A DNA stretch of 52,289 nt from Candidatus Pacearchaeota archaeon (GTDB taxonomy: Archaea > Nanobdellota > Nanobdellia > Pacearchaeales > GW2011-AR1), in contig JACPLR010000027.1 of the NCBI GenBank assembly GCA_016186425.1, positions 1 to 52,289 on the forward strand. The letters are read 5' to 3'. Positions 24,525 to 33,549 of the stretch are shown here, piece by piece (position 1 is the stretch's first letter; each line of letters begins with the position of its first letter). The position numbers and the translations under genes were made by a program. The notes below the pieces were generated by a model. It did not search any database, was not told the origin of the DNA, and saw only the letters and a program-made list of their open reading frames with translations.

Positions 24525-26711
24525 TTAACTTCCCAAACCCTGCAGCACAATAGCAGCCAGCAGCGACAATGCAAGAACAGAGAATAAAGTTACAATTAAA
24601 TAAAGCCAAACTCCTGCCTTTAAATTCTTGCCAATTTCATAAGTCTTCTTCAATTTATCCTCTCCAGAATTAATAATAACTAGAACATTTGTTAAAATAA
24701 AAACAATCTCAATAATATACAGGCCGATAGCTACTTGCAGATAATAAGGAGGTATTATCTTATTAATATCAATAAATCCGGCAATGCTGGAAATATCAAA
24801 TCCAAGAGTTGCTCCTCCGCCACCAATATCTTTTAATATAGCATCCAGTTTATTTATTATAAAAGTAATCATTCCAGCCAAGCCAACAACAATTCCAGAC
24901 AGTAAAGGAGCAAGGAAAACCATATTGCTTTTCATATCTGAAACAACTTCTGCTAATAAATCATTAAGCCTCTGGGTAACTTTCTGGATATTTTTAATAT
25001 ATTCAGAAATGCTCATTAAACTTTGAGCAGCGATTTTCAGTCCTTTTTTAACGCTCTCAAGCAAAATTCTCATGCTTGTAGCAATTAGCGAAGATGGAAA
25101 AAATATTATAGCTCCCCTTCTCTGATCAAATATAGCATTTTCCAAAGACATTCCAGCTTGTTGCAGGTTTAAATTAACTCTCCTGAAAAAATTCTCAGTT
25201 CTCTGTCCCCTTGTTGATTCAGCAACTCGCGCAAAAGCTATTTCAGCAGGCAACCCGTCTCCCAGTCTATTGCCTAACTGAAAAAGCGAATTAACAAATT
25301 CCTGTTCCAGTTGCTTTGTATCATCTCTTGATTTAATTAATTGTTTTGTCTTTATTTTATAAGCAATTGAGAAAAACAAAGCAATGCTTAACGGAATAAA
25401 CAAGCTTAAAATCAATGCCATAATTCCAAACGGACCCACAACCCCGCTTCCAACTTCTTTAAAATCAAAAAATTTTATGCCTGACAAAAAACCAATTCCG
25501 ATTTGGGAAAAATCATAATCTTTCTGCAGATTTAAAGTATCAACAAACCAGCTCTGCTGAAATAAAAATGGAATCAAGCCAAGAATAAATAACGGCAAAG
25601 CAACTAATCCAGATATTAAATAGGGCTTTTTGCTTTTATACTTATAATAATCCGGATTTAATTCTAAAATCTCTGCTTCTCCATAACCTCCAGGACGTTT
25701 CAGCATTATCTGCGTTGTTAGGTAAAAAACAAAAAACGGAATTATTAGATTAAATAAAATAAAAACATGATAAGACTTTAAAGCCCCTTGAAGAAGTGTT
25801 GAAGCAAGAGGCAATAAAGCCAAACCTAAAGTTGGAAGCACAATTCCCAACATATAAAGATTAGTTAGAGGTGATCTAACATCTCTTGAAAAAACAAGCA
25901 TCTTCTCATAAACTCCATCGAGAATTACCTGAAGTGCCTTTTCAAGTATCTGAATTCTTCTTGCCTCAGACGGCTCATATAAGCTGCTTTCTATTAAATG
26001 AAAAGCCTCCACAAATTCTAAGCTGTCTTCCTGCCACGATTCCAAATAATGATCAAGACTTTCTTTTATTGTAGAATATTTCCCTGTTTCAACATCCCAA
26101 AATATTTTTCTAAGATCTAATGCCAATGGAGCTTGCAAATGCTGCGATGCAAAAGCAATTGCCCTTTCTAAATTGCTTGTATGTTTCATATAAACAACAA
26201 TATAAAGAATACATGGAACCATTTGCGAACTTGCTTTTAATCTCCATAACTTAGACATTCGCAAAGGAGAACTATAGATATAATAAAAAACAAACATAGA
26301 TGCAATCAGCACCATAAACAAAAATAATCCAGCAGGCCCAAAACCATACTCAATGAAATCTGCTCCAGCTCCTCCAAAATAAAAAAACACTCCTAAAAAT
26401 ACTATTAACCCTATAAAAAAAGTAATAAAAGCTCCGAAGAATGAAAAAGAAATAACTTCCGAAGGAGTAATTTCTAAATGAGCAATTTCTAAATTCTTTC
26501 CCAGTCTAAGCTCATCTTTTTTAGGCGGCCTTACTTTCAATAAACCTCCGAAACTTCTTGCCATTTTTTCATATCTGGAAAGATTCGGCATCATATCCTG
26601 CTTAAATTGCAAATACTCTCGGCTAACATCTCCCACTCTGTAATCATTGCCAGAAGTTTTCTTAGCAAGAGTGCTGCTATATTTCTTCAGAATCTCATCT
26701 ACATTAACCAT
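24525..26711 (-). CDS. TadC/FlaJ-like pilus or secretion platform protein with two T2SSF domains
   Basis: 728 residues. It has an N-terminal cytoplasmic part (1-85), paired membrane helices (about 86-112 and 126-148), a first T2SSF (GspF-type) cytoplasmic domain beginning near MVPCILYIVVYMKHTSNLERA, more helices, a second T2SSF domain around residues 470-610 (FVNSLFQLGNRLGDGLP), and C-terminal helices. This duplicated layout is the archaeal TadC/FlaJ type: the inner-membrane platform that converts ATPase movement into pilin polymerisation. The tadA-like ATPase gene lies 425 bp upstream in the same direction, and the pseudopilin operon lies downstream. Confidence 0.88.
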   Translation of the reverse strand: MVNVDEILKKYSSTLAKKTSGNDYRVGDVSREYLQFKQDMMPNLSRYEKMARSFGGLLKVRPPKKDELRLGKNLEIAHLEITPSEVISFSFFGAFITFFIGLIVFLGVFFYFGGAGADFIEYGFGPAGLFLFMVLIASMFVFYYIYSSPLRMSKLWRLKASSQMVPCILYIVVYMKHTSNLERAIAFASQHLQAPLALDLRKIFWDVETGKYSTIKESLDHYLESWQEDSLEFVEAFHLIESSLYEPSEARRIQILEKALQVILDGVYEKMLVFSRDVRSPLTNLYMLGIVLPTLGLALLPLASTLLQGALKSYHVFILFNLIIPFFVFYLTTQIMLKRPGGYGEAEILELNPDYYKYKSKKPYLISGLVALPLFILGLIPFLFQQSWFVDTLNLQKDYDFSQIGIGFLSGIKFFDFKEVGSGVVGPFGIMALILSLFIPLSIALFFSIAYKIKTKQLIKSRDDTKQLEQEFVNSLFQLGNRLGDGLPAEIAFARVAESTRGQRTENFFRRVNLNLQQAGMSLENAIFDQRRGAIIFFPSSLIATSMRILLESVKKGLKIAAQSLMSISEYIKNIQKVTQRLNDLLAEVVSDMKSNMVFLAPLLSGIVVGLAGMITFIINKLDAILKDIGGGGATLGFDISSIAGFIDINKIIPPYYLQVAIGLYIIEIVFILTNVLVIINSGEDKLKKTYEIGKNLKAGVWLYLIVTLFSVLALSLLAAIVLQGLGS

Positions 26712-27135
26712 TTCTGCCTCTTTTTTATTATATAAATTAGATTTCTAGGTTAATAAAAGTAGTGATATAAATAATCCATTATAAAACTAATAACTCTAGC
26801 TTAATAAAATACAAAATCAATTTAAATTTCTCCCAAAAGAGAAATTTAGTATAATAATGATTCAAGAACATTTAGATAACACACTATATCTCTGCCTAAT
26901 TTATCTGTGTAAGTCATTAATCTTATTAAATTAAATTTTATTAACATTAAATAAGGTATAAATTTTTCACACAGAAAAATTTGTTATTGCAATGATTCAA
27001 AAACGTCTTGAAATATCTCAATATCCTTGCCTAATTTTATTGAGCAAGCTTCAAATATTTTAAATTAAAAACATTTATTACCCTAGCTTTACTTAAATTA
27101 ATAACTTGTTTATAATATTTTCAAAACAAAAAGTT
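26712..27135. repeat. Gene-free gap with two tandem A+B repeat units
   Basis: Unit 1: hairpin 26823-26848 (TAAATTTCTC, loop CCAAAA, GAGAAATTTA), then the core at about 26859-26925 (GATTCAAGAACA, then ATCTCTGCCTAATTTATC). Unit 2: hairpin 26960-26982 (AAATTTTTC, loop ACACA, GAAAAATTT), then the core at about 26993-27055 (GATTCAAAAACG, then CCTTGCCTAATTTTATTGAG). The same hairpin-to-core spacing twice in a row shows that A and B belong to one element. No gene. Confidence 0.75.
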
Positions 27136-29397
27136 TTACAACTTAGACGCAGAGAACTTCTTTATCTCCCTATCAACTCTCTTGCTCCATTCAGGAAAAA
27201 CTCTTTCTGAATCAGGAATTCCTATTTCCTTAGTCACTTCATCGCTGACTTCATGAAAAATATTATTTGCTATTGAACAAAACTCTGCTTCAAGAAGTTC
27301 AGGCCTGTTAAGTTTCTCTGCTACATCAACAATATATTGTTTTGTCTTTCCTCTTAAAAGTATATTATCATAAACAGCATCCCAATTTCCAGCCCATCCC
27401 TTTACTTGAGATGCAATTTCTTTTATAATTTCAGAATCTCCATTAATTAATTCATCACTAGGTTCTAACTCGTCTTTCTCAACATTATATTTTAACAAAT
27501 CAATAAAACCTCCTTCTTCAAGCGGGTCTTTAATCCAATGTTTTCTGACTTCAGATAACTGCATTAATCTCCTAACACTATGTAACCCGTCAGGAGTTTT
27601 TACAGGATTTGCAACAATAACAAGGTCAGTTGCTTTGAAACTTGTTATCGGAACATTAAGGTCATTTACAATTCTGTCAAATACTGCATAGGGCGAGCTT
27701 CCATGAACAGTTCCCGCAACAACATTTGCCAAAGCCCCAACTCTCATTGCTTCATACAATGCTTTGGCTTCAGTGCTTCTAATCTCACCAACAATTAAAG
27801 AGCTATCTCCTAATCTTAAACTGGCCCTTATTCCTTCTTCAGCAGCAAGTTCATTGCTAGTTTCAACAAGTGACGAACGAACTTTCATTGCTAAAATATC
27901 ATAACCTAATTTTCTTAAATAATCACTTGGCAGTTCAGGAGTGTCTTCAATTAAAATAACCCTGTATTTTGGCTTTATTTCAAGCATTAAAGCTCCAAGC
28001 AGACTTGTCTTTCCACTGCTCCTTGTTCCAGCTACTAAAAGCGTTCTAGAGCCGTCAACTAAAAAACTTAACAATCCTGCCGAAAAACTATTCATCATTT
28101 TGTTTTTAATAAAAAGCGGAAGTGTCCACGGATAATCTCTGTGCCTTCTTACCGCATAAGACAGGCCGTGAGGTGACAAAGGACGCTGCACAATTGCAAT
28201 TCTAGCTCTTGTATTTTCCAAAATTAAATCAGTATCTAATATAGGATTTGCCTCGTCTAAAGGTCTTCCAGAAATCATCCTGAATTTCGCAGCCCATGAA
28301 TCCGCGTCTTCTTGGCTGAGTAAAATATTTGTCTCGCACTCATCATATTTATTATGCCTCAAAAATATCGGATTTAAGCTAATTGGCGCATTTAAAACAA
28401 TATCCTGCAACTCCCTATCCTGCAGCAAAACTTCCAACAAGCCAAAGCCAATTGTATGCCTTACAAGAATATTTGCAAGTTTATTAAGATCAGTATAAGA
28501 AACATAAATCTTCCTGTTTTGCGATAATTCCTGCAATAAATCTCTTGCAACATTAAAAAATACCTGCCTTGTTCTTCCAGGATCAATAAATTCCTCTGCC
28601 TTTGGCTGGTGTTCAATTAAAACATTCCTAGCCAAGTTCAACAGCATTTGAAAATCTTCATTAAGAAAGTATTCAGGAGGCATTAAATGATAAAAATACT
28701 TCAATTCATTTGGTTTTTTTAATATGGTTATTGTACTTTTATCTTCTTCTATTCCAATATCATACTGGTCAATAATTTTTGCCCCTTCAGGAAGAGCAGA
28801 AGCAAGCCTTGCAAAGGCAAAATTAGGAATAATATCAGGGGCAAATATTTCAGAGTAAATAATTCTTCCGCCGCTCGTCTCTCCAGTATCAATCAATCTT
28901 TTAACTAATTTTGTGTCTTCAATAAGCTTAATAATCTTCTCCAAAGCCCTTATATAATTTTTATCCTGTTGTTCCAATGGAAAAGATTTCTGCTCGATTA
29001 GCTTGTCTTTAATTTTTCTATATGACAAAAACGGATCAAATTTCAGGCCCTGCAAAAAATTATTCATAAACTCGTATTTTTCAGCAGTTCCAAAATTACC
29101 AAGTTTTTCCGGAGATAAAATCCTTTCTTGTTTTAGCAAAAAAGTGTGCAGGCTAGCCATTTCAGAAAGCATTGCCACTTGTTCTGCATTATAGTTGTAA
29201 TTTCTCTGCTGCACAAGAACAATTCGCGAGACATTCGGAGATTCTATAAGCAAATCAACAGTTCTTGCCATGATTTCTGGCAAGCTAGCAATGCTCGGAA
29301 TAAACGGCGCCCCAAGATAATTTACATAGGCGACATTTTCTCCAGCCTCGCTTCTAACTTCATATGCATATACCCTTGTTCCTTTCTCAAATATCAT
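27136..29397 (-). CDS. TadA/VirB11-like secretion ATPase (type II/IV secretion superfamily)
   Basis: Cytoplasmic hexameric ATPase that would drive assembly of pilin-like proteins. About 753 residues from the ATG at 29397; an ATG at 29430 adds 11 unconvincing residues and lies inside a hairpin loop. Motifs, numbered from the longer form: Walker A AGTRSSGKT (467-475), Asp box ILIEDTPEL (492-500), Walker B SLIVGE (544-549), His box AGTVHGSSP (H576). The N-terminal about 260 residues form an extra domain typical of archaeal members. It pairs with the tadC-like gene downstream. Two coiled-coil genes start on the other strand 500 bp away. Confidence 0.9.
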   Translation of the reverse strand: MIFEKGTRVYAYEVRSEAGENVAYVNYLGAPFIPSIASLPEIMARTVDLLIESPNVSRIVLVQQRNYNYNAEQVAMLSEMASLHTFLLKQERILSPEKLGNFGTAEKYEFMNNFLQGLKFDPFLSYRKIKDKLIEQKSFPLEQQDKNYIRALEKIIKLIEDTKLVKRLIDTGETSGGRIIYSEIFAPDIIPNFAFARLASALPEGAKIIDQYDIGIEEDKSTITILKKPNELKYFYHLMPPEYFLNEDFQMLLNLARNVLIEHQPKAEEFIDPGRTRQVFFNVARDLLQELSQNRKIYVSYTDLNKLANILVRHTIGFGLLEVLLQDRELQDIVLNAPISLNPIFLRHNKYDECETNILLSQEDADSWAAKFRMISGRPLDEANPILDTDLILENTRARIAIVQRPLSPHGLSYAVRRHRDYPWTLPLFIKNKMMNSFSAGLLSFLVDGSRTLLVAGTRSSGKTSLLGALMLEIKPKYRVILIEDTPELPSDYLRKLGYDILAMKVRSSLVETSNELAAEEGIRASLRLGDSSLIVGEIRSTEAKALYEAMRVGALANVVAGTVHGSSPYAVFDRIVNDLNVPITSFKATDLVIVANPVKTPDGLHSVRRLMQLSEVRKHWIKDPLEEGGFIDLLKYNVEKDELEPSDELINGDSEIIKEIASQVKGWAGNWDAVYDNILLRGKTKQYIVDVAEKLNRPELLEAEFCSIANNIFHEVSDEVTKEIGIPDSERVFPEWSKRVDREIKKFSASKL

Positions 29398-29413
29398 TTT
29401 ATTATTATTTTGG

Positions 29414-29462
29414 AAACCTTTGGTTCTCATAATTGAGAGCCCCTTTGTTTTTCCAAAGGTTT
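29414..29462 (-). promoter_or_regulatory. Perfect 10-bp inverted repeat around the first ATG of the ATPase gene
   Basis: AAACCTTTGG and CCAAAGGTTT separated by 29 bases. The ATG at 29430 falls in the loop, the ATG at 29397 outside. It could be an mRNA hairpin that favours the second start, or an operator for a DNA-binding protein. Confidence 0.4.
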
Positions 29463-29744
29463 GTTCTTAAAATGTTTATTTCAATTATCATTTTATTATT
29501 GTTTTATATTAATGCCCATAAGAATTTAGGATGATTAAAATAGTTTTCTATGCTGTCAAAATCTAGGTTATTATATTATTATTAACTTAAGCAAGATTAA
29601 CCGCCTTTTAATTTAGTTAAATAAACATTAAATCATGTTCAAAAATATTCTTGAAGCTATACTATATTTTTACCTACTTTTATACTGGTAAATTACTAAT
29701 TCCTTAGTTATTTTAAAATTATTGGACAAATTAATATTAATTCT

Positions 29745-29842
29745 CGTGGAGAAGAACCTTGGCATTTAAAAGGAGATGTCATAAGAAGAACCTTGGCACT
29801 TTAAGAGGAAGCTTCATAAAAGAAACCTAGGTGTCTTTTATA
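29745..29842 (+). repeat. Array of alpha units with a terminal variant
   Basis: A partial unit (GTGGAGAAGAACCTTG), one full 34-base unit at 29762-29795 (GCATTTAAAAGGAGATGTCA, then TAAGAAGAACCTTG) and a diverged unit (AGAGGAAGCTTCATAAAAG, then AAACCTAGGTGTCTTTTA). The full unit is identical to those at 34787-34854. Confidence 0.8.
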
Positions 29843-29918
29843 TTAAATCACAACAATTTTAAACCCCAATAACATAATATAACTATCTTATAAATTAAAT
29901 AAAAATTAAAAGAGGAAA

Positions 29919-30377
29919 ATGGCACAAGAACAATATCCTATGCAAGAACAAATTTCTTATGAACTCGGGCTAAAACTAAGAGATTTGGAAGAAAATCAAA
30001 GATTAATGAAAGAAAGAATTCTTCTTGTAGGCCAGAATTTGATAGATTTTGAAGACAAAACTTCAAAAGAAATTGCAGAAATGAAAAAATCTCTGTATAA
30101 TTTAAGCTCAGATGTTGAAAGGATTAAAAGCATAATTCAATCATTATCTGAAGAAATTGAAAAATCAGCAAGAAGAGAGGAGCTTGCTATTTTATCCCGC
30201 CAGTTTAAGATGTTTGAGCCGTTAAAATTCGCAAGAATTTCTGACATTGATGCTATAATTGAAGAAAAACTAAATGATAAGCTTGATAAACACATATTAC
30301 ATAATAAAGATAACCAGAAAGAAGAGGGAAAAGAGAGAGAATCGCATCCCCATGCCTTTTGGATGGGAAAAACATAA
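29919..30377 (+). CDS. Coiled-coil protein next to the TadA-like ATPase
   Basis: 152 residues, soluble. Residues about 15-110 are heptad-like (LRDLEENQRLMKERIL; SLYNLSSDVERIKSII), and the block ARISDIDAIIEEKLNDKL resembles TETINEIANQMIDEKLSK in the next protein, so the two are probably related. The His-rich end (SHPHAFWMGK) is unusual. The start has AGAGGAAA directly before ATG. Position between the secretion ATPase and the paralogous membrane trio suggests a cytoplasmic accessory or scaffold part, loosely comparable to FlaC/FlaD of archaella; that comparison is inference. Confidence 0.72.
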   Translation: MAQEQYPMQEQISYELGLKLRDLEENQRLMKERILLVGQNLIDFEDKTSKEIAEMKKSLYNLSSDVERIKSIIQSLSEEIEKSARREELAILSRQFKMFEPLKFARISDIDAIIEEKLNDKLDKHILHNKDNQKEEGKERESHPHAFWMGKT

Positions 30378-30400
30378 AAATAAATTAATAAAAGAGTAAA

Positions 30401-31252
30401 ATGGCTTTATTAGAAAAAGTTAAGCAAATGAAACAGGCCGGAATTAGTGAAGGCGATGTAATAAAAAGCTTTCAGGAGCAGGGAATTTCTCCTAGAGAAA
30501 TTAACGACGCAATTGCCCAATCAAGAATAAAAGAGGTTATTTCCGGCGTTCCAATTTCTGGAAATCCTGCCTCAAACACAATACAAGCGTTACCAGGGAC
30601 AGAAGAAGCAGATAGCTACTCAACTGAAGGAATGGAGCCTTCGTTAATAAACCAAAACCAACAACAAGCTCAAAACCAAAATATTTCAGGATATACTCAA
30701 GAAACCAGCCAATATCCTGCATATTCTGATCAAAATTACCCTCAAGGAGAATACCCCCAATACCCTGGAGAAAATCAAGACCAGGGAAATTATGATTACG
30801 GGCAGGAAGGCCAATCTCAAGGTTATGGTCAAGATTACGAGCAAGCTTATTACGGAGCAGGGGCGGGCTACGGAGGAATTAGCACAGAAACAATAAACGA
30901 AATAGCAAACCAAATGATTGATGAAAAACTCTCAAAAACAAATAAAGTCCTAAATAACCTAACAGAATTCAAAATAATTCTCGATGCAAGAGTTGAAAAA
31001 ATAGACCAAAGATTGCAGAGGATAGAATCAATAATTGACCAGCTGCAAACCAGCTTAATAAGAAAATCTTCTTCTCAAACTCAGGATATTGAAGACATAA
31101 AAAACGAAATGAAAGGCATGCAAGAGGGTTTCAGCAAAGTCCTTAATCCACTAACCGATAATATAAGGGAAATAGAAAGAATAAAAGGCAGATCAGGAAG
31201 AACAATACCAACAGATAAAATTTCTTCGTCAAAAAAGGCAAAGAAAAAATAG
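30401..31252 (+). CDS. Low-complexity Q/Y/G-rich protein with C-terminal coiled coil
   Basis: 283 residues in three parts: an N-terminal helical bundle (1-45, MALLEKVKQMKQAGIS and GISPREINDAI), a disordered Gln/Tyr/Gly/Pro-rich middle (about 70-158, with repeats such as YPQGEYPQYPGENQDQG and QGYGQDYEQ), and a coiled-coil end (about 160-270, RVEKIDQRLQRIESIIDQL). The middle resembles prion-like or phase-separating regions in composition. It is 23 bp downstream of the other coiled-coil gene, so they form an operon. The shared EIANQMIDEKL-type block suggests a common partner, perhaps the ATPase or platform. Confidence 0.72.
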   Translation: MALLEKVKQMKQAGISEGDVIKSFQEQGISPREINDAIAQSRIKEVISGVPISGNPASNTIQALPGTEEADSYSTEGMEPSLINQNQQQAQNQNISGYTQETSQYPAYSDQNYPQGEYPQYPGENQDQGNYDYGQEGQSQGYGQDYEQAYYGAGAGYGGISTETINEIANQMIDEKLSKTNKVLNNLTEFKIILDARVEKIDQRLQRIESIIDQLQTSLIRKSSSQTQDIEDIKNEMKGMQEGFSKVLNPLTDNIREIERIKGRSGRTIPTDKISSSKKAKKK

Positions 31253-31463
31253 TTTTCTAAACACACAATATCTCTGCTTAATTTATCTTCTTAACCTATT
31301 AATATCAATAAATCTGATCAACCTAATATTAATCTTTTTTATATTTTCAAAACTTTATTCTGAAATCATGCCATAATTTTGCCTTATTTTATCAATGAAA
31401 GTGATTGAGTTTGCTAGATTTAATTATAATAGCCCATTACTTCTTTAGATTCTCAAAAAAAGT
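31253..31463. repeat. Two core repeats (module B) in a convergent gap
   Basis: First near 31256-31305 (AACACACAATATCTCTGC, then TTAATTTATCTTC), second near 31341-31420 (TTTTCAAAACTTTATTCTG, then AAATCATGCCATAATTTTGC, then TTTATCAATGAAAGTG, then GAGTTTGCTAG). The second is one of the best matches to the consensus. Confidence 0.6.
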
Positions 31464-31991
31464 TTATTTCGCCTTCTTCGTCACAATCCAGGAAACAATT
31501 AATGCAATTATCAAAAGCAGAATAGCTCCTAAAAATCTTTCAGAATAGGCAAATTTTGCTACTCTAAGTAAAGTTGGATCAGCCCCATCTCCAGATGCTC
31601 CTGGCAGATAAGGGCCTAAAACCGGATTAAAAACTTTTATTGCCGCAACTAAAAATATTATTAAAAGAATTACTATAAAAACCCAAGAAATCCATGGCTT
31701 CATGAATTTATCAACTTCTTTTTGGGAAAAACCAACTATAACTAAAAAGAAAAATAAGCTTACCACAAGAATTGCAAACCACGGGGTGATTGTTCCGATA
31801 TAATTAACTCCTGGAGAAAAACTAATAAAGACAATTGCTAAGATAAACGCAGTAATTGAATTAATAAATGCGTTCTCGCCAAGAATTTTTGTTTTAACAA
31901 GTATTGCATAAACAACAACATAAACTAAAAGAAAACCGAATATAGCCATAAAATAACTAAGCCATGAAAAATCAAGTATTGCCATTTTCAA
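31464..31991 (-). CDS. Five-helix membrane protein, member of the second paralogous trio
   Basis: 175 residues, five or six hydrophobic helices, short Lys-rich tail. It shares the opening motif of the trio: GFLLVYVVVYAILVKTKILG followed by ENAFINSITAFILAIVF, which corresponds to FLLIFALVFAILHKIKITG...WINAIVALAVGL and FLLTFTLIFAILEKSKILG...IDALVSLAVALI in the other two. It starts 5 bases after the gene at 31997. I recall similar sets near archaeal secretion ATPase genes but know no function. Confidence 0.78.
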   Translation of the reverse strand: MKMAILDFSWLSYFMAIFGFLLVYVVVYAILVKTKILGENAFINSITAFILAIVFISFSPGVNYIGTITPWFAILVVSLFFFLVIVGFSQKEVDKFMKPWISWVFIVILLIIFLVAAIKVFNPVLGPYLPGASGDGADPTLLRVAKFAYSERFLGAILLLIIALIVSWIVTKKAK

Positions 31992-31996
31992 CTATA

Positions 31997-32545
31997 TTAT
32001 GGGGACTTGCCGCCAGCTTTTATTGGAGTCCACATTGTTCCTTCAGCACTTTTATCCTTTGCAGAATTAACTATCAAAAAAACAAAAATAATTAGAATCA
32101 CTCCAGCAACAATAGCAGAAGTATTCTCTCTAGTAAGCCAAAAACTTCCAGTCCACCATGAAAAATCCTGTAGCGAATTCAAAAGTATTACAGCCCCTAC
32201 AACCCCTCCAATAATCATAAAAATATATGCCTGTCCTCTAAAAGACTTATAATCAACAAATAATCCGAGCATTATTAAAGCCAGTAAAAGTATTCCAACA
32301 CCAATGCCAACTCTAGGGAATAAAACTGCAAAAAATGTCGAAACATAATCAAACTGCAATGCCATTAGTCCAACAGCCAGAGCAACAATTGCATTAATCC
32401 ACCTGCTGCTTTCATCATCTCCGGTAATCTTTATTTTATGCAATATTGCAAAAACCAGGGCAAAAATCAGCAAAAATGGAAGCACATAATCAAAAATTCC
32501 CAAATTCGCCCAGTCTTGAAGTATAACACTAATTGGAACAGCCAT
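31997..32545 (-). CDS. Five-helix membrane protein, member of the second paralogous trio
   Basis: 182 residues with the trio signature (F-L-L-I-F-A-L-V-F-A-I-L-H-K-I-K-I-T-G, then a hydrophilic turn and INAIVALAVGL). A short N-terminus lies before the first helix, and the tail TMWTPIKAGGKSP is unlike the basic tails of the other two. It is placed directly before 31464 in the same operon. A TATA-like ATTTAAATAC lies upstream of the ATG. Function unknown. Confidence 0.78.
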   Translation of the reverse strand: MAVPISVILQDWANLGIFDYVLPFLLIFALVFAILHKIKITGDDESSRWINAIVALAVGLMALQFDYVSTFFAVLFPRVGIGVGILLLALIMLGLFVDYKSFRGQAYIFMIIGGVVGAVILLNSLQDFSWWTGSFWLTRENTSAIVAGVILIIFVFLIVNSAKDKSAEGTMWTPIKAGGKSP

Positions 32546-32941
32546 ATCATTAAAACATAAATTGTATTTAAATACCTTTCGAAATGATTAAAGCAAAAGC
32601 ATGCTAATGCCATTCACAAATAACTATTATTGCTATAGAATTACTCTTGTCTGCTTCATCAACTCGGTGCTCGTTGATTGCACAGTTATTTAATAATTTG
32701 AAATTAATAAAACCTAATTAATTAAATGTTAAAATTAAAAAGGGTAAGATTATCAACTTTTACTTTAAATCAAGCTAAATTTTTCTTAAATGAAAAATTT
32801 TTATGATATATTTTCAAAAAATGTACTTTGATAATAATGCAATCTCCCTAACTTATTTTAATGTGAAATCTAATTATATTTTATTAACTATCCTCTGAAC
32901 ATTCTATTAGTTATATACAACAAATTAAGATAAAAAGAAAA
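32546..32941. repeat. Gene-free gap with inverted module C, module A and module B
   Basis: 32658-32678 is a REP-like hairpin on the minus strand: ATCAAC, loop GAGCACCGA, GTTGAT, with flanking CTG/CAG. 32777-32800 is an A/T hairpin (AAATTTTTC, loop TTAAAT, GAAAAATTT). A core repeat follows at about 32810-32880 (TTTTCAAAAAATGTACTTTG, then AATGCAATCTCCCTAACTTA). No gene. Confidence 0.7.
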
Positions 32942-33451
32942 TTAACTTGCCGCCTTTTTTTTCGCTCCGAGAATTACAACAGCTAAAGCTCCAATAATAA
33001 TGGCAATCATTAAAACATTAGAAGCCAAACTTGTAAAACTGCCCCCGCCAAATAAAGCATCATAAACCTTGCTCCATTGGCCTGTTGCAACTATAACTGC
33101 AATAATCAAGGCAATTCCTGCTAAAATTCCAATTCCGTATTGCAATTGTTTAGGCAATTTAAGTCCTTCTTTAAGATCGCTTGCTACAAAACCATACAGA
33201 ATCATAAATACAAGAAGAATTACAACAGACACTGCCAGAAATGGCATTAAGCCAGCAATAATATTCGTAGCCCACGAGAAAGCAATAACAATTAAGGCAA
33301 CTGCAAGAGAAACAAGGGCATCAATCTGTCTCTTATCCTCGCCAAGAATTTTTGATTTTTCAAGAATAGCAAATATTAGCGTAAATGTTAAAAGAAACGG
33401 ATAAACAATTCTTACAGCAAATTCGCTCGCTAAAATAGTTTCTAAAGCCAT
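32942..33451 (-). CDS. Five-helix membrane protein, member of the second paralogous trio
   Basis: 169 residues: an N-terminal stretch ETILASEFAVRIVYP, then FLLTFTLIFAILEKSKILG, EDKRQIDALVSLAVALIVI and three further helices, ending GAKKKAAS. It is clearly homologous to the proteins at 31464 and 31997, but separated from them by a repeat-filled gap. It has its own promoter region. Likely a membrane component of the surface apparatus by context; no enzyme motif seen. Confidence 0.78.
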   Translation of the reverse strand: MALETILASEFAVRIVYPFLLTFTLIFAILEKSKILGEDKRQIDALVSLAVALIVIAFSWATNIIAGLMPFLAVSVVILLVFMILYGFVASDLKEGLKLPKQLQYGIGILAGIALIIAVIVATGQWSKVYDALFGGGSFTSLASNVLMIAIIIGALAVVILGAKKKAAS

Positions 33452-33549
33452 GCTAACTTAAATGAAGAGTAGTTTAAAAATATTCCTACATCCCAAAAAA
33501 AAGGTTTTAAAATAAGCACAAATCTTTAATAGTTTTATAATTATTTAAA

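Larger units (their letters stand above)
29398..29918. repeat. Gene-free gap with leader hairpin, core repeat and alpha-unit array
   Basis: From left: a 10-bp inverted repeat (29414-29423 AAACCTTTGG with 29453-29462 CCAAAGGTTT) in the leader of the ATPase gene; a core repeat near 29636-29700 (ATTCTTGAAGCTATACT, then TACCTACTTTTATACTGG); the repeat array 29745-29842; and the promoter and GAGG of the gene at 29919. No open frame of interest. Confidence 0.6.
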
